Assembly (NCBI GenBank): GCA_022578605.1
Contig: MU394054.1
Location: forward strand, 932,945 to 996,944
Origin: Camillea tinctor
Taxonomy: Eukaryota > Ascomycota > Sordariomycetes > Xylariales > Xylariaceae
Reading direction: 5' to 3'
Length of the DNA: 64,000 nucleotides
The notes under the pieces: generated by a model
Database searches by the model: none
What the model was told of the DNA's origin: nothing
Seen by the model: the letters and a program-made list of their open reading frames with translations, nothing else
Translations under genes and position numbers: made by a program
In this document: in pieces, positions 1 through 13,100 of the stretch
Layout of the letters: each line of letters opens with the position of its first letter
Numbering within the stretch: the first letter of the stretch is position 1

Positions 1-241
1 TGACTAAATTAGTTAAAATTCGGACACACTTCAATGGTCCTGTTTTAATTGATGTTATTCATGCTTCGCCTTTCATGGCCATGTTTGGACCTTGTCTATA
101 GGGACAAACATACCTGAAATACGGATATTTACGTGCTTAAATTACCACATCGAGAATATGGCCTTGCTTTCTCTTTCCAATCGCGCCTTCTTTATTCATA
201 TTGATCAATGAAATATTTGCTAACATCCCTTTGCACTACAG
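1..241 (+). other. Upstream intron (3' part) of the remodeller gene
   Basis: The coding frame of the next feature is open from base 242 and has no in-frame ATG where conserved sequence begins. The bases just before it form a convincing intron 3' end: a TGCTAACATC branch site near 220, then pyrimidine-rich sequence ending in CTACAG at 241. The first exon or exons therefore lie to the left of the window. I see no coding sequence in 1-241 that I can attach with confidence, so some of this stretch could also be exon or 5' leader. Confidence 0.55.
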
Positions 242-3200
242 GTTGCGTACGACGATCTTCTTGAACTGAGAGGTGGTCGCCGTGCTGTGGAAAGATTTCA
301 AGAACAGCAATTTGCTCTGGACCATTCCATGATGACTCGCGCTCACAGCAAACGTCCTCTAGAAGAGGAAGATTACGATGAGTCAGAGTCAGAGTACGAA
401 AGCTACCGAAAACCCAAGAAGCGCTTCAAGAGAATTCTTGGGACTCGTAGGAGCACTCGCCAAGCCTCTCTACAGACTTCTCGTCAAGCTTCTCGGCAAG
501 TCTCTATTGACAACGAGCAAGAAGAACACGACTTTTATGAGTCCGATGACTTGAACCATTATGAAAATGATGACGATAATGACGATAGAGACGACATCTT
601 TCATTCAAAGCATGTGGATTCAGTTTCATCTGCCACAGGACGTGTTACTAGATCCCGAAACCCTGCTTTGAAGAACTACAATATCCAGGATGAGTCCGAC
701 GATGAGCTGGCTCGCGACCAACAATCAGACAGTGAAGACGGTGATATAATTCCTTTCGTCCGCTCTGATCTTGGCCCCTCAGTCAGAAAGTCAACAAGGA
801 AGAAGAAGATGAGATTGCGTAACCTCTCTCGTAGACACGCAGACAGTGACTCGTCAATCGAGTTTGAACCTGCACGCCGTTCTCAAAGGTCGAGGGTTAC
901 GAAGAGCATGCGTGTTCCAGATCCCGATGATGACTACGAGATGGTTGAAGAGAGCACCACCAATGCCCCGAAACATGCCGCCACCAAAGAGATATTCCCT
1001 CAATCCTCCCCTGATTCCCAGTTCGCCCAAGTGCATGCTGCCACCTGTGATACGTGCGGAGCAGAGGCCATGAATGGCAAAGGTCCTCTGATTTACTGCC
1101 AAGGCTGCTCTAACTCGTACCATAAAGGATGCATTGGTGTGCGATCTGCGCGTGACCAGAGGGTGACCAAGGTTGGCGAGGAGAATTTTGTCCTGCAGTG
1201 CAAGTATTGCATCGGGGTTTACCAGAAGAGAGACTACAGAGCACCGAACCTTTCGATGTGTCAAACCTGCAAGCTTAGCGGCAACTCCTGTGCTGAGTTC
1301 TCTGCTAAGAAAACCCCTAAGCAAGAAGAGAAGGCTAGAATCGACAATGGTGGGGAGGACCCTGTTACCAAAGTTGACTCTAAGCTAGTCGATAATGCTG
1401 ACAATGTCCTATTTCGCTGCACCATCTGTCGCCGTGCCTACCATTTTGAACACCTCCCTGCACTTACGAGCTATGGTGATGATGTTAAGGACATCAAAGA
1501 TGACCGCATCCAAGAGTATGCTCTGGCTGAATGGAAATGCAAGGACTGTTTAGCAATAGATGATAAAATTGGTGGTCTAGTTGCATGGAGACCTGTAAAC
1601 CAGGAAAGTTACCAAGTCGGTCAAACTTGCCTTGATTTTGGCGAGGATGATATCGAGTACTTGGTTAAGTGGGATGGCAGATCTCACTTTCATGATACCT
1701 GGATGCCTGGGGCTTGGATCCATAGTGTGGCTGCCCATACTATGCGTACCTCCTTCTTGAAACGAGATTCAGTACAGGCCCCTAAAATGGATTCCGAGTC
1801 AGCTATTGAGGAGGAGTGGCTGCTCGCCGACGTTGTCTTGGAAGTAAAATACCACAACCGGGCTAACACTTCGACTAAAGCGCAAGACTTATCACGTATC
1901 GACAACATCCAGTCGGTCCTCATCAAGTTCCAAGGCTTAAGCTACGAGGAAGTAGTTTGGGATGAACCCCCGCCAAGGGATTCTGGTGCTCTTTGGGATG
2001 CTTTCAGTGCCGCTTATGACGAGTATCTTAATGGGAAATACTTCTTGTCCCTCTCAGATCATAAGATGAGAGAGCGGATTGCTCAGTATCGAAGCCTGGA
2101 CTTTGGCAAAGAGTGTGAACTGAAGAGCCAGCCGGCCCACTTGAAACGCGGCAAACTCATGGAATACCAGTTGGAAGGCGTCAACTATCTGCTATATAAT
2201 TTCCACCAGCAGCAGAATGTGATTCTTGCAGATGAAATGGGTCTTGGAAAGACCGTGCAAATCGTTGCTTTCATTTCATCTCTGGTCCAAGATAAGCCAA
2301 ACTGCTGGCCATTTCTTGTCGTTGTTCCGAATGCTACATGTCCCAATTGGCGACGTGAGCTCAAGCAGTGGGCTCCCGATTTGCGGGTTGTCGCCTATCA
2401 CGGTGGTAAAGCTGCTCAAGATCTTGCATATAGACATGAGCTCTTTCCAGAAGGCCAAAAGGCTGGCATGAAGGCGCACGTGGTTATCATGTCTTATGAA
2501 GCTGCTGCTAATGTTAAATCGGTCTTCAGCTCGGTCAAATGGGTTGGCCTGATTGTTGACGAGGGACAGAGACTGAAGAATGAGGACACCCAGCTATATA
2601 GGTCGCTGCAAGATATGAATATCCCCTGCAGGATCTTGCTGACTGGTAGGTTGAGGACCACCCCCTTTTCCAGGTTTAGGTTGCAGTGGCTAATTGTATC
2701 GTATAGGCACACCTCTACAAAACAACAAACGCGAGCTTTTCAATCTTCTTCAGTTCATCGACCCAAAGCGTAATGCTGAAGAACTCGATATGAAATACGC
2801 TGAACTGACCAAGGAAAACTTGCCTGAACTGCACAGCATCATTCGCCCTTATTTCCTCAGGCGAACCAAGGCCCAAGTGTTGAAATTCTTGCCGCCAATG
2901 GCACAGATCATCGTACCTGTTACGATGACAGTCCTCCAAGAAAAGCTATGCAAGTCTATCATAAGTCGCAACGCGAGTTTGATTCATGCCATCATCTCGA
3001 AACAAAGGCTCAAAGCAGGAGAAAGGAAGAGTCTAAACAATATCCTCGCAGATCTCCGCCAATGTCTATGTCATCCATTTTGCTTCAATTCAGATATCGA
3101 GGACAAGACCGTGGATGCCGAGCAGATGCATAGAAACCTTGTTGAGGCCTCGCCTAAGTTGCTTCTACTAAACATCATGCTACCAAAGCTGAAGGAAAGA

Positions 3201-4863
3201 GGTCATCGTGTTTTGATCTTTAGCCAGTTCCTTCATTGCCTAACCATTATCGAGGATTTCTTAACCGGTATAGGCCTTCTGCACGAGCGGATCGACGGTA
3301 GCCTTTCGGCCCTTGAAAAACAAAAGCGCATTGACGCATTCAATGCACCTGATTCTCCCCTTTTCGCCATGCTTCTCTCAACGCGCGCAGGTGGCGTAGG
3401 CATTAACCTCGCTACCGCAGACACAGTAATTATATACGATCCCGATTTCAATCCCCATCAGGATATACAAGCCCTCTCACGTGCTCATCGAATCGGGCAA
3501 AAGCAAAAGGTTCTATGCTTCCAATTAATGACCATAAAGACAGCTGAGGAGACCATTATGGCACACGGAAAGAAGAAAATGGCCCTTGACCATGCCCTCA
3601 TTGAGAGTATGGACGCTGGTGAGGATGTTGGAGCTGACGTAGAGTCAATACTCAAACACGGAGTTGAGGCTCTCTTTAGCGACGAGGCCAAGGAAAAAAT
3701 AACTTACGATTCAGCATCTGTTGACAAACTACTCGATCGCAGCCAGATCGAAAATACGAGCACCGGCGATGATCAGTCTGCCGAAACACAATTCTCCTTC
3801 GCACGCATCTGGGCTAACAATAAAGGAGAACTTAATACCAACACAGTAAACGGCACCGGCGATGACAAAGATGCTCCAGCACATCCCAGCGTGTGGGAAA
3901 ACATTCTCAAGATGCGAGAGGAAGAACACCAGCGTGAGCTAGCCGCGCAACAAAAGGAATACGGACGTGGTGCTAGGCGTCGTGGGACTAAAGGTGTCGA
4001 CTATAACAGCCGAGTAGGTTACATTGAGGGCGTTAATGACGAAATCTTTGAATTGACACAACAGGCGCAGGAGCCAGAAAGCGGCGGCTCGGACGTTGAA
4101 GAAGACGAACTATACATTGACAATAACGAGGTTGAGGAGGAAGAGTTCTACGAAAGTGAGGGTGCAACTGCGGAGCGGGCCAAACCCAAGGGTACCAAAG
4201 GTACGAAGGAACCAGCTCAAACAGCAGTTCAAACAGCACTTATTTCCACCCCAACTATCACTATCCCAACTGCCTCCTTCCCAACAAGAATCAAACTTGT
4301 TAACAGACATTCAAGCAGTGGACAACCCACAAGACAGTCAACAGAGCAATCCGCAGAAGCCAAGCCGAAAGAAACAGCCCAAGAGCCAGCCACCCCAGCA
4401 GGTGTCGAGCCAGATACCACCTCAGTGGCCCAGTGTTCCATCACATGCGATGCTCACGCCAGTGGCAACGGACCGGAGCAACGTGCTTCCAACTGACCCC
4501 CCTAACATCATAGTATCTATCCCACGTCGCGAACCTCCCTCGTCAGTGCAATCCGTACCGACCCAAATAACTATTCCCCAGTCACCAAGGCTGCTGAAGC
4601 CAGATATTGGCAGGAGACAACAGCTCACTAGCAGCAATCTTCGTAATGGATTGATAGGAGGAGGGAACCCTTGTACAATATGTTGGCTCTCGCATTCGTT
4701 GGCTAACCCTTGTGTTAATACGCATTCGGAGGTATCGTTGAGGATGGCTCTTGATCATCTCAGGATGGCCGGGGATCGTCCGCACATCACAGCCTCAAAA
4801 GAACTACTGACATCCTTTCTACGACAACTAAGGGGACAAAACCCTAATGGTCAGTCTATGTAA
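242..4863 (+). CDS. mit1: PHD/chromodomain SNF2-family chromatin remodeller, Mit1-like (5' partial)
   Basis: This is an ATP-dependent nucleosome remodeller of the CHD/Mi-2 type, nearest in layout to fission-yeast Mit1 of the SHREC silencing complex; it would act in the nucleus. Seen in order: an acidic/basic disordered N-terminus; two Cys/His clusters of PHD type (from about 1046 and 1414); a chromodomain-like stretch (YLVKWDGRSHFHDTW, about 1657-1701); the SNF2 ATPase with Walker A DEMGLGKT (2231-2254) and box II DEGQ (from 2558); and the helicase C lobe ending in SRAHRIGQ (about 3479-3502). Intron 2646-2706 restores LLTG|TPLQNN exactly. The 3' end needs a frame change between about 4096 and 4494. 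My best guess is an intron at 4156-4306 (GTGAGG...TAACAG), leading to a Cys-rich tail (CTIC from about 4672) and the stop at 4861-4863. Family is sure; the Mit1 assignment and the last junction are inference. Confidence 0.85.
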
Positions 4864-5663
4864 ATAGCTTTTGCTTTTTCAGTTCGTTTTTTCGCGCACA
4901 CTCTAGTTCTAGCCCTGCTGCCTTTACTAGAAAGCTCTAGGAGAAAAGATGCCTAGGAAATAGAAGCCAAGTCTTACCGGCCTGTAGTGACGGAAAGAAG
5001 GGAATTATCCGCACATGGCTTTGCAGCAGATTGAGCTACCAGGCAGACTAGGTACATAGAAAATGGAGCTGATACGATAGTGTTTTTCACTTGTAACCAA
5101 GACATGTTTCTGTACTGCCATACCGACTATCCATAGGCCGTTTGTCACGTGGAAAACACAGCACAGGGATGCAGGTAACCGTTGGTATATGCATTCAACT
5201 TTATTTGAGGTTTCTTAGCAAACGGTCGTGATGGCAACTGGGAAAGACAGGCTCTGCTTGCCCGGAGGGCAGCTTGCTTAGCCAAGTTTGGACTGCCCTG
5301 CCCTTCTTTTTCTTCCAGACAGAGGACTTAGGACTACCTTTTTTTTGAGTCTTTGTCCCTCATCCCTGACATCTGCTTCATCCCATCTCATTTTCACATT
5401 TCAGCTCGATACCGGTACCGAAAATAGGATCGCAGTATCACCATATGTAGATTTGTTTTAATCGTCTTTGATTTACTTACAGCTTTGGTGTCAGTAGGTT
5501 GCTAGGCCCAAGTTTACGACGGTATAAATAGCGCGTGCCCATCGACGCCCGTTTGCTCCCCCCTCTCTTTTCCCCTTGGATTTTTCCACCTAATAAATCC
5601 TCTACCAAAAGTGATTGGAGACCTTAGCCAAGGCACATCCATTCATCCATCCATTCCTTCACC
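4864..5663 (+). other. Intergenic: 3' flank of remodeller and promoter of CCCH gene
   Basis: No ORF of note. The left part is the terminator region of the remodeller. The right part is T/C-rich, contains a TATA box at 5523 and a pyrimidine-rich leader (about 5560-5600), and runs into the ATG at 5664. Confidence 0.6.
5523..5530 (+). promoter_or_regulatory. TATA box of the CCCH gene
   Basis: TATAAATA lies 134 bases upstream of the start codon and is followed by a C/T-rich stretch typical of fungal transcription starts. The spacing would give a leader of about 100 bases. This is a sequence match only. Confidence 0.55.
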
Positions 5664-8189
5664 ATGGACACGTCCCTACCCACCGCGTCCGGCCCAACCG
5701 TCAACTCTCCCTCCGACTTGTCTTACTCGTCCGGGGCTTCTCGCACGTCTACACGAAACACTACTCCTAATTCAATTTCCGCGGTCTCCCGTAGTTCTTC
5801 CCCCCTCCTAGATCTCAGCCTGAAGGCGGATATAGAATATACCCCCAGCACCCTGCTCGGCCCGCAAACGAAGATGGAGCGGAACCCGTTCCAGTCCATC
5901 AACGATCGCCGAAGCAAGCTTACTACCGAGCGCAGCACCGCGAGCCAGTTCCCAACCCCAAACCAGAGCCAGAGCCAGAACCAACAGACCTTGCAGCCTC
6001 AGGCTTTGAGATCTGGCGTGCAACCCCTAGGCCCTTCTCGAAGCCTCACTTCTTCCAACTGGAGATCTCACCCAACCGACGAGATAACGGCCCCCCAGCC
6101 TCGAAATATGTATAGCCCGTTCGACTCGTCCGCTGGTCATCACCAACACCAACACCACATACACCACGGGGCTATCCGTCCTACCTCGTATCCCAGTCCC
6201 CGGCTAGACCATCATCACCACCAGCACCTTGCCAGCATCGGTTCCTATCCAAACCTCAGCGGTGGTGGCCTAGGCGATACCCAGATCGACACCAGTTATG
6301 CCTACTGCTACGATAGAGGCAACGGCCAATACACACGTCTCATACCGGCCGATATGCTACCGCCTCTGCGAGACGTTCCCGCGCTACAACAGAACTGTAC
6401 TAACATGATCATCCTGCCGCAGCCCCGCGCGCTGCCTCCTAGTGGTCGATCAAGTAACACTGAACCAGTTCTCGTGAGAGTAAGTTATTTTTTGTCCTAT
6501 TTCTTTTCAAAGCCTCAGCTTTTTTTTTCAGTTTCTTTTTATTAGTTTTTCTTTCTTTCCTTCAGGGGTTTTTTTTTTTTTTTTTTTTGCTATTTTCTTG
6601 TTATTTTTTCTCTCCCAGTTTTGTTTGTATGTCTGTATCCCTCTTCACTACTTCTACAGGTGGTTCTTCTTTTCCTGACGCGCCGAGTAGAGCTCACCTA
6701 CTACTCCCACCTCGCCCACGGACACCATCCAGGTACGTCGCACCAGACTGCCCTGGTTTCCAAAGCCTTGATGAAAAAAACACTCCTTTCTACCTCTCCC
6801 AGATTTCAAGTAGTTTTCGTATTGCCTAAGAAGAAAGCCAGTTTCGTGTTTTTGTCCTGTTCGCTCTGTCCCCTGATAAGCTGGGGTGGAAAGTCTGCGT
6901 CATAGTCATGACCATACAAACGCAGCAGCTCATAACTCTCAACACAACAATATGAACCGTGATCTAGAGCCCCTAGGAACAGAGAATTATTTCATCTTGA
7001 TATTGCGACCATTTATTTTTCGCTTTTATACTCAATGTCAAGAAATCTCATATACACCAAGATTTACGACTGCTAACATCTTCCACTCCTTATATAGTCC
7101 CGCATCGACAACATCGTCGCCTCGACCCCTCCAACCCCTACGCACTACCCTCAGCTCAGCACCACCACCACATCATCACTAACCAACACCGGCCCCGCCG
7201 GTGGTGGCGGCGGCGGCGGAGGAGGACCCCAGCGACGCCCCAAGATCTACTGCGACAAGTGGGTACACGAGGGCGTCTGCGCCTTCACCCAGCAGGGGTG
7301 CAAGTACAAGCACGAGATGCCCTTCGACAAGCTCACCCAGCACCAGCTGGGCCTATTCCACGGCTTCCCCGCGTGGTGGAAGAAGCGCCAAGCCGAGCTC
7401 GCGCGCCACCGTGACGAGCCCGGCCCTGCCCCTCCCCAGTCCTCGTCCTCCTCCCTCAACAGCTCGCCTACGGCCCCGCGTCCCCACGGCGGTGATGGAA
7501 GAGCGCGAGCGGAAAACGAGCTCGCCGGTGGCGGTGCGCTGACGGGTACTGCGGATCCGGCGAATCCGCTGCATTGGCGCCGCAGCAACAGTAGCAATGA
7601 CAACGGAAACAATAACGGCGATTACGCTGAGAGCCTGCAGACGTCTATGGGGGCGGCGACCGGGCGAGGGGGTATGTCGCGCGGGGGTATGGGTCCGAGC
7701 CTGAGAAACCCTATAGGTATGTAGGGTGATGTTCCTTAGATGTTAGTTTTCTCATTTTTGCTTTTCTTTATACCTTACCTCGTCTTGTTTTCTTTCTTTC
7801 TCCTCCGTTTGGCTAGTTATCTAATGCTAAGTCCTCGCTCGTCGGGGCCCCATCCAGTCTCCTACGGATCTCCATTCGGGCCCATCGCGCCTCCGCTCCG
7901 TTCTTCCTCCGCTTCTACGGCTACGACGACGGTGACGGCGTCGACCATCACCGGGATGACCGCGAACTTGGGACTCGGCATGGGCATGGGATATCGAGCC
8001 ACCTCGGGCGCGGCGCTGGCGGCGTCGACACCGACGGCGGGAAGCTCCAACCCGTCTCCTTCGCAGGATCAGCGATCCAGCGCGTCACTCGGTAGTAGTG
8101 GTAGCATCAACATCCCGACGGCGAACGCATATGCCACACTCGAGGCGCTCAATGAGAATCCAACCGATGGCGGCGTGGCTCCACCATGA
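5664..8189 (+). CDS. CCCH-type zinc-finger protein (three exons)
   Basis: The predicted product is 588 aa from exons 5664-6479, 7098-7716 and 7858-8189. Exon 1 ends on a full codon before GTAAGT. Exon 2 starts after GCTAACATC...TATATAG in the same frame. Exon 2 ends before GTATGT with one base left over, matched by CAG at 7857. The only recognisable domain is one CCCH finger at about residues 324-345 (C-x8-C-x6-C-x3-H: CDKWVHEGVC, AFTQQGC, KYKH), followed by a conserved-looking LGLFHGFPAWWKKRQAEL segment. CCCH fingers of this kind usually bind RNA, so a post-transcriptional role is likely but not shown. The rest is low-complexity Ser/Pro/His/Gly-rich. The ATG at 5664 has a good context (CACCATGG). 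Intron 1 (618 nt) is unusually long and contains a 20-T run. Confidence 0.82.
6660..6732 (+). other. Possible alternative (frame-breaking) exon inside intron 1 of the CCCH gene
   Basis: The 73-base segment is bounded by a strong acceptor (CTTCTACAG, ending 6659) and a strong donor (CAGGTACGT, from 6733). It is GC-richer than the surrounding intron. Its length is not a multiple of three. Including it between exons 1 and 2 would shift the frame and remove the zinc finger, with a stop near 7410. It may be a regulated exon or chance; only RNA data can tell. Confidence 0.3.
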
Positions 8190-9893
8190 ACTCGGATCCG
8201 GCTAGTGTGCGCTTGACTTAATAGGCGAGCGATAATAAAAAAATGGACAGGCGAGATCGAGGTGTGGTACAAATAAGTTCTCTTTTCTTTTTACATTTGT
8301 TTGGGGTTGAGGGTGCATAGAACAAAATATAGGGGAAAAGAAGGGATTAAATAAAGAAAATAAGAGGTAGAAGAATGTTACGAGTGGAAGTAGTTGTTGT
8401 TGCTCGTTCTCGGGTTAGATGTGCTGGTTTCGTGTCTTTTGTTTTATTTTGTTCACTCCCCACCCCATCCTTCTCCCCTTTTCTTCTTTTCTCACTTTGT
8501 TTTCGTCTACATTTACATGGAAGACGCCTACATACATCTACACAAACACATACCTATGATATGAGCATTTGCTAGCAGGCCGGCACTCTACGTATTTTTT
8601 CTTTTACAAAGCTTTAATAAGCAGTTCCTCAATTAGAGAACGTGCTTGAGGAGGGGGGAGGGGGGACAAAATGATGTTGCGCAGGAGGATATGGGGATAG
8701 GGACCAAGCGTGGTCTTGGAACCCGAATTTTCTTATTTGTCATATCAAAAGTTCTTGTGAAAATGATTGTTCCCCTTTTCCATTTTTTTTTTTTTCATTC
8801 TGGGTTTGATTTATTTCTGGTTTCGGGTGTTGGTTACACTACTACGATGGCAAAATCATAAAAGGTGAAAGAAGTCGAGATGAATAAAAAGAAAACAAAA
8901 GCTACTAGGATAGCCGCTGAATGACGGCACGAATTATGGATGCTATGTATTATAGATACACTATCACAACTGAAAACCCCATGGCACAGACGGGACTAAA
9001 GGAGAGAAGCGGACAACTACGAGAGCATGCACTTACTGTTGGGACGGAGGATGGTATTTGGTATATGATTAAAAAAAAGAATATGGGAGGTTTTATGACT
9101 GATGGTAAACAAGTCTAATATTTTTTTTATTCATTTTGCACCCTATCCTTCTTTTTCTTTCATTTTTCTCGCCTCATATTCTACTGCGTTATGTTATGGA
9201 GTTATATCTTGTTGGTTGGACACCCAGATAGAAATTGATCATCCCCAGAACTCTTGGTACATTGCACCAAGTATCCTGAAATAGTTGTAGCTGCGTTCCT
9301 TCTCATCGTAGTTTTATGTTAGTTAGTAATTCTCCTGTGTACTTTGTAGCACGATACACAATAGCTTTAAGAAGATAAATTGACGTCATATCCGTAAAGC
9401 TATATGGTTTGTTTGTCTCGCTTGGGCTGTACATATTTATCTCCGATCTCAAGTTTCAGGTAAAACACCTGATACTGTTGGGTTCCTCATACACTCACAC
9501 CATACCGATATGTTACACCCGTAAGAAGAGTCATAAAATCGCTGAGAATTTAGAAATAACTAGACGTACTGATATATCTCTTGGAGATCTGCAAATAGAT
9601 GGAACCACTTGACTACCCAGATAGGAAGTTTAGGTTACCATACCTCTAGTCTGTAATCACTTAACTGCAATGCACGTCAGCCTCAGATGCACCTGTATCT
9701 TTGCGTGACCATTATATATAAGCCATGATCTACATATTCACCTCCCGAACGGCGCATGTCAAGAGTGAATTGGTGGGTGTAGGGCGAGTGACACCTTCCA
9801 GAATCGGCTTACTGGTGGATTTATGCATACATTTAAAGTCAACTTATCCAACAATGCAGCATATCACAAGGTGTCTGATAGGCATTCCTTAGC

Positions 9894-9921
9894 CACTACC
9901 ACTACCACTACCACCACCACA
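9894..9921 (+). repeat. CTACCA/ACC microsatellite
   Basis: Tandem CACTAC/CAC units in non-coding DNA. Confidence 0.75.
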
Positions 9922-10146
9922 TATGACCCTACCTATTCCCCCCTCCCATCACTCGGGGATTTGAAAACCCATCATATGTTTACTTATATCCATTCTTATG
10001 TAAGTATCCGTCCTATGATCTATGATATATAAACCGGATGGTGGATGATATGTCCTTGTTGAGGTGAGCTGTGCCAACGATACTACTATAGACTTTTGTG
10101 TAATAGAACTCGATAAGATGATAATCTTAGGCATCCCTATGCGAGG

Positions 10147-10169
10147 ATATATATATATATATATATATA
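10147..10169. repeat. (AT)n microsatellite
   Basis: About eleven uninterrupted AT units. Confidence 0.9.
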
Positions 10170-13100
10170 CCCTTCATACTAGATCAAGCGAATAAAGGAA
10201 ATGCGAACAGGTATCCGAGTACTTGGTGGTACAGTTGACAATAATATGGAAAAGACGTTATAGGTAGTAGTACCGTATTAGCGTTGCATGTACCTAGGTA
10301 CCTTGCCTACCTATTCAGGATTGAGTGGAGCATATGATTGGTCAAGACAGCTAAATTATACCATACTTAACCCCGATCCCTTATCCACAGCAGCGACAAG
10401 ATCGGGTTATCATGGGGCAATTATAAAAATACGATGCTTATCTGAACCATCTCAAACCGGTCTTGCGACTGGGTGCTGCATGTGATGACGATGGGTCCAA
10501 ATGGTACGATTTCCAGTATATATCGAATGCACGGAAACTCAGTGCAGAATCATTGCCTCCTATTGGAATCAAAGTTGGCTTGGTCCAACGTCTCCTTCAC
10601 ACTAGCCTGTACGTGTATGACATACAGAAATATGTGAACAAAACATCAACCTGCAGATTATGGTCTATGGGGAACAGTCATTCATAAATCATTTTTTATT
10701 TTACATAACCTAGACAAAACTTTCTACTAAATATGAGGATCAACACCTTCGGCGTAGACTATCTATGTAACCAATTAAGTAGGTACGGACAGTGCCTGTC
10801 TTGGTAAAAAGAAAAGTAAAAGTCCTTCATATCTTTTGGTACACAGCAATCTAGTTTGTCTATATATTATCCCGCGTCTCCGCAAGCTCAGTTCATTACA
10901 ATTATCACTCTCACATGTAGTCATGTGCAAAATTGAAATCACATGTATCGCTCAACAAAATATACGACGTGTAACTCATAAGTAATAGCCAGTTTAAAGT
11001 GCTACTTAGTCACGAGGCTACGACCAAGAACCTAATGTTTTAACCTTCCAAATAGATCTAACGAGACCATCTTTCTCTGCTCTGCGAGAAAAAGAGATAG
11101 CTCGGTCGCCTCATATATACTGCTCTAGTGTTGGTAAAACAGTCGTTATAATCCCCTTGGCCAAAGATCATTATGCCCCTAAACAGGCCACTAGGTTTAT
11201 ATGGGGTAGGGCTCAGGAGAGGGGGTTTAACCTAGTAGGATGGCTACGAACATTGAAAACGTCGTTGTTAGCCAAACATGTCGACCATGTACTAAATCTG
11301 TTTTTAGCAGGCTATGGTGACTTCATAAATTTTAAATCCTATTATCTTTTATAATTTTATAAAAACTTGTAAAATAGTGAGGCTAGGTTGGTTTAACGGC
11401 CCACAGAAGAGATGTTTTTGGCCAACGTAAATACATGCGATAAAACAATTAATTAAAGTCAAATTCTATAATAGCATCATGTCAGAAAACTAGGTTCAAC
11501 ACGGGGATAAAAAAGGCCATTACGTGGGAAACTAGAACGGGAGATGTTTGGGATATGGGTCTTACTAAATAAAAGATATTTCCACTGTTTCCGATCTAGG
11601 TTATATCAGCTGCGTGTAGTGCTCCCTCCCCTTAACAAAAAAATTCCGTAACAGTGATATCGAGAATTAATTACAGTAGATATATTATTAGTGTCAGCTT
11701 GTAGATTCTCTGTCGCATAATTAATTGAAAATAACAAAAGATGTCGTGGTAAAGAGGTCTACGAGATAGGGCGGTGCTATGGGTAGTGTACATGGTTATG
11801 TACCTATGCTAATAGAAGAAGACTGTATCATCAATAACGTATTGTATTTATTAAACATTAGCAAATGCTTCATATCAGATATAGTAGCGGGCTACAAGAG
11901 GGAAGCTGGGGGTTGGGAGTAAACTGTCTCTTCTTAATCCTTTGCCAAGATACGTGAACTGGAATAGGGGGATACATATCATTGGCACCGTGATCTGTTA
12001 TATTCGCTAGAGGAAGTACTTTTTGCTCGTGGATAATCAAGCACTAGGCTAAGTAAAGATAAAGGATATTGTCCATGATGGATTTGAGTACGGATTCATA
12101 TTAATCTATTGATATGATGAAGCCTAATGCTTGCACAAAATGCCTTGTCTATTACTATGCATACATTTAGTACGTATAAAACATCACCGTTGGTGTTTTG
12201 GTAGATTGAGTAGCTTCATATGACAGCGTCGGTCCGGGAAACAAGTAAAAGCTGGTCTGGTCTGATTTAAGACAAATTTCTAAAAAGGAAAAAAAAGAGA
12301 TAAAAAAGAAAATTAAATAAATTTCGTGACTTTCACTGTTGCGTACTTATATACCTAGTATTTAATAAAGGTTTTTGTTATGGGTTCACCATGGCGTTAA
12401 AAGGAGGGAGGAAGAAGGTAGGTAGGTAGGATGTGGAAAAAAAAAGGAAAAAAAAAAGATCGGAATTGCTTCCTACGAAAAACCATGTTGGAGGTTCGAA
12501 CCATCGAGTCATCGTCTAGCAAGTCTGGCTGCAAGAACCCCTCATTAGGTTTTATCTGGCCATCGAGGTCAACCACTGCAACAGGAGCATTGTCCACTGA
12601 GCCAAAGGCCCAATGGCTTCCGCTCCTGAGACAGGAGGGTCGTCGGCTTACTGGACCTTGCCATTATCTAGATATATAAGCTTCATAATCCTTTGTTCTA
12701 TCCTCGCGTATTCCCAATGTTTGCCCGCACCCAGCAACCACCCCTCCCCTTCCTTGAAGTGACTGCCTCCTAAGGTACTTACCTGGTCAACAGTGTTTTC
12801 CCCACGGAAGACCTGAGGATAATGGGCCTTTAAATTCCCCACCTACTTATATTGCACTGTACTTGCACATGGAGGCTATTTTAGCATTGTCACGATATTA
12901 GTACAATCTTATAGGGCTGGATATCTATGCCCCCCTTTCCACCCTTCGCTCTTATTTTAACCCCTATATTACACACACGTTTACATGTTCACGTGAATTA
13001 TTATTCTTTCCATTATATATACCTAGGTACCTACCTACCTTAGGTATTTAACGGGGTTAATTACTAAATGCACAGCATGAGCCTTTAAGAATTCGAAAAC

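Noticed and set aside
12397..12640. Minus-strand frame with protein-like text (VAVVDLDGQIKP, DLLDDDSM)
   Set aside because: Short, no start context or splice partners, and no family recognised. Possibly a decayed gene fragment, but not supportable.
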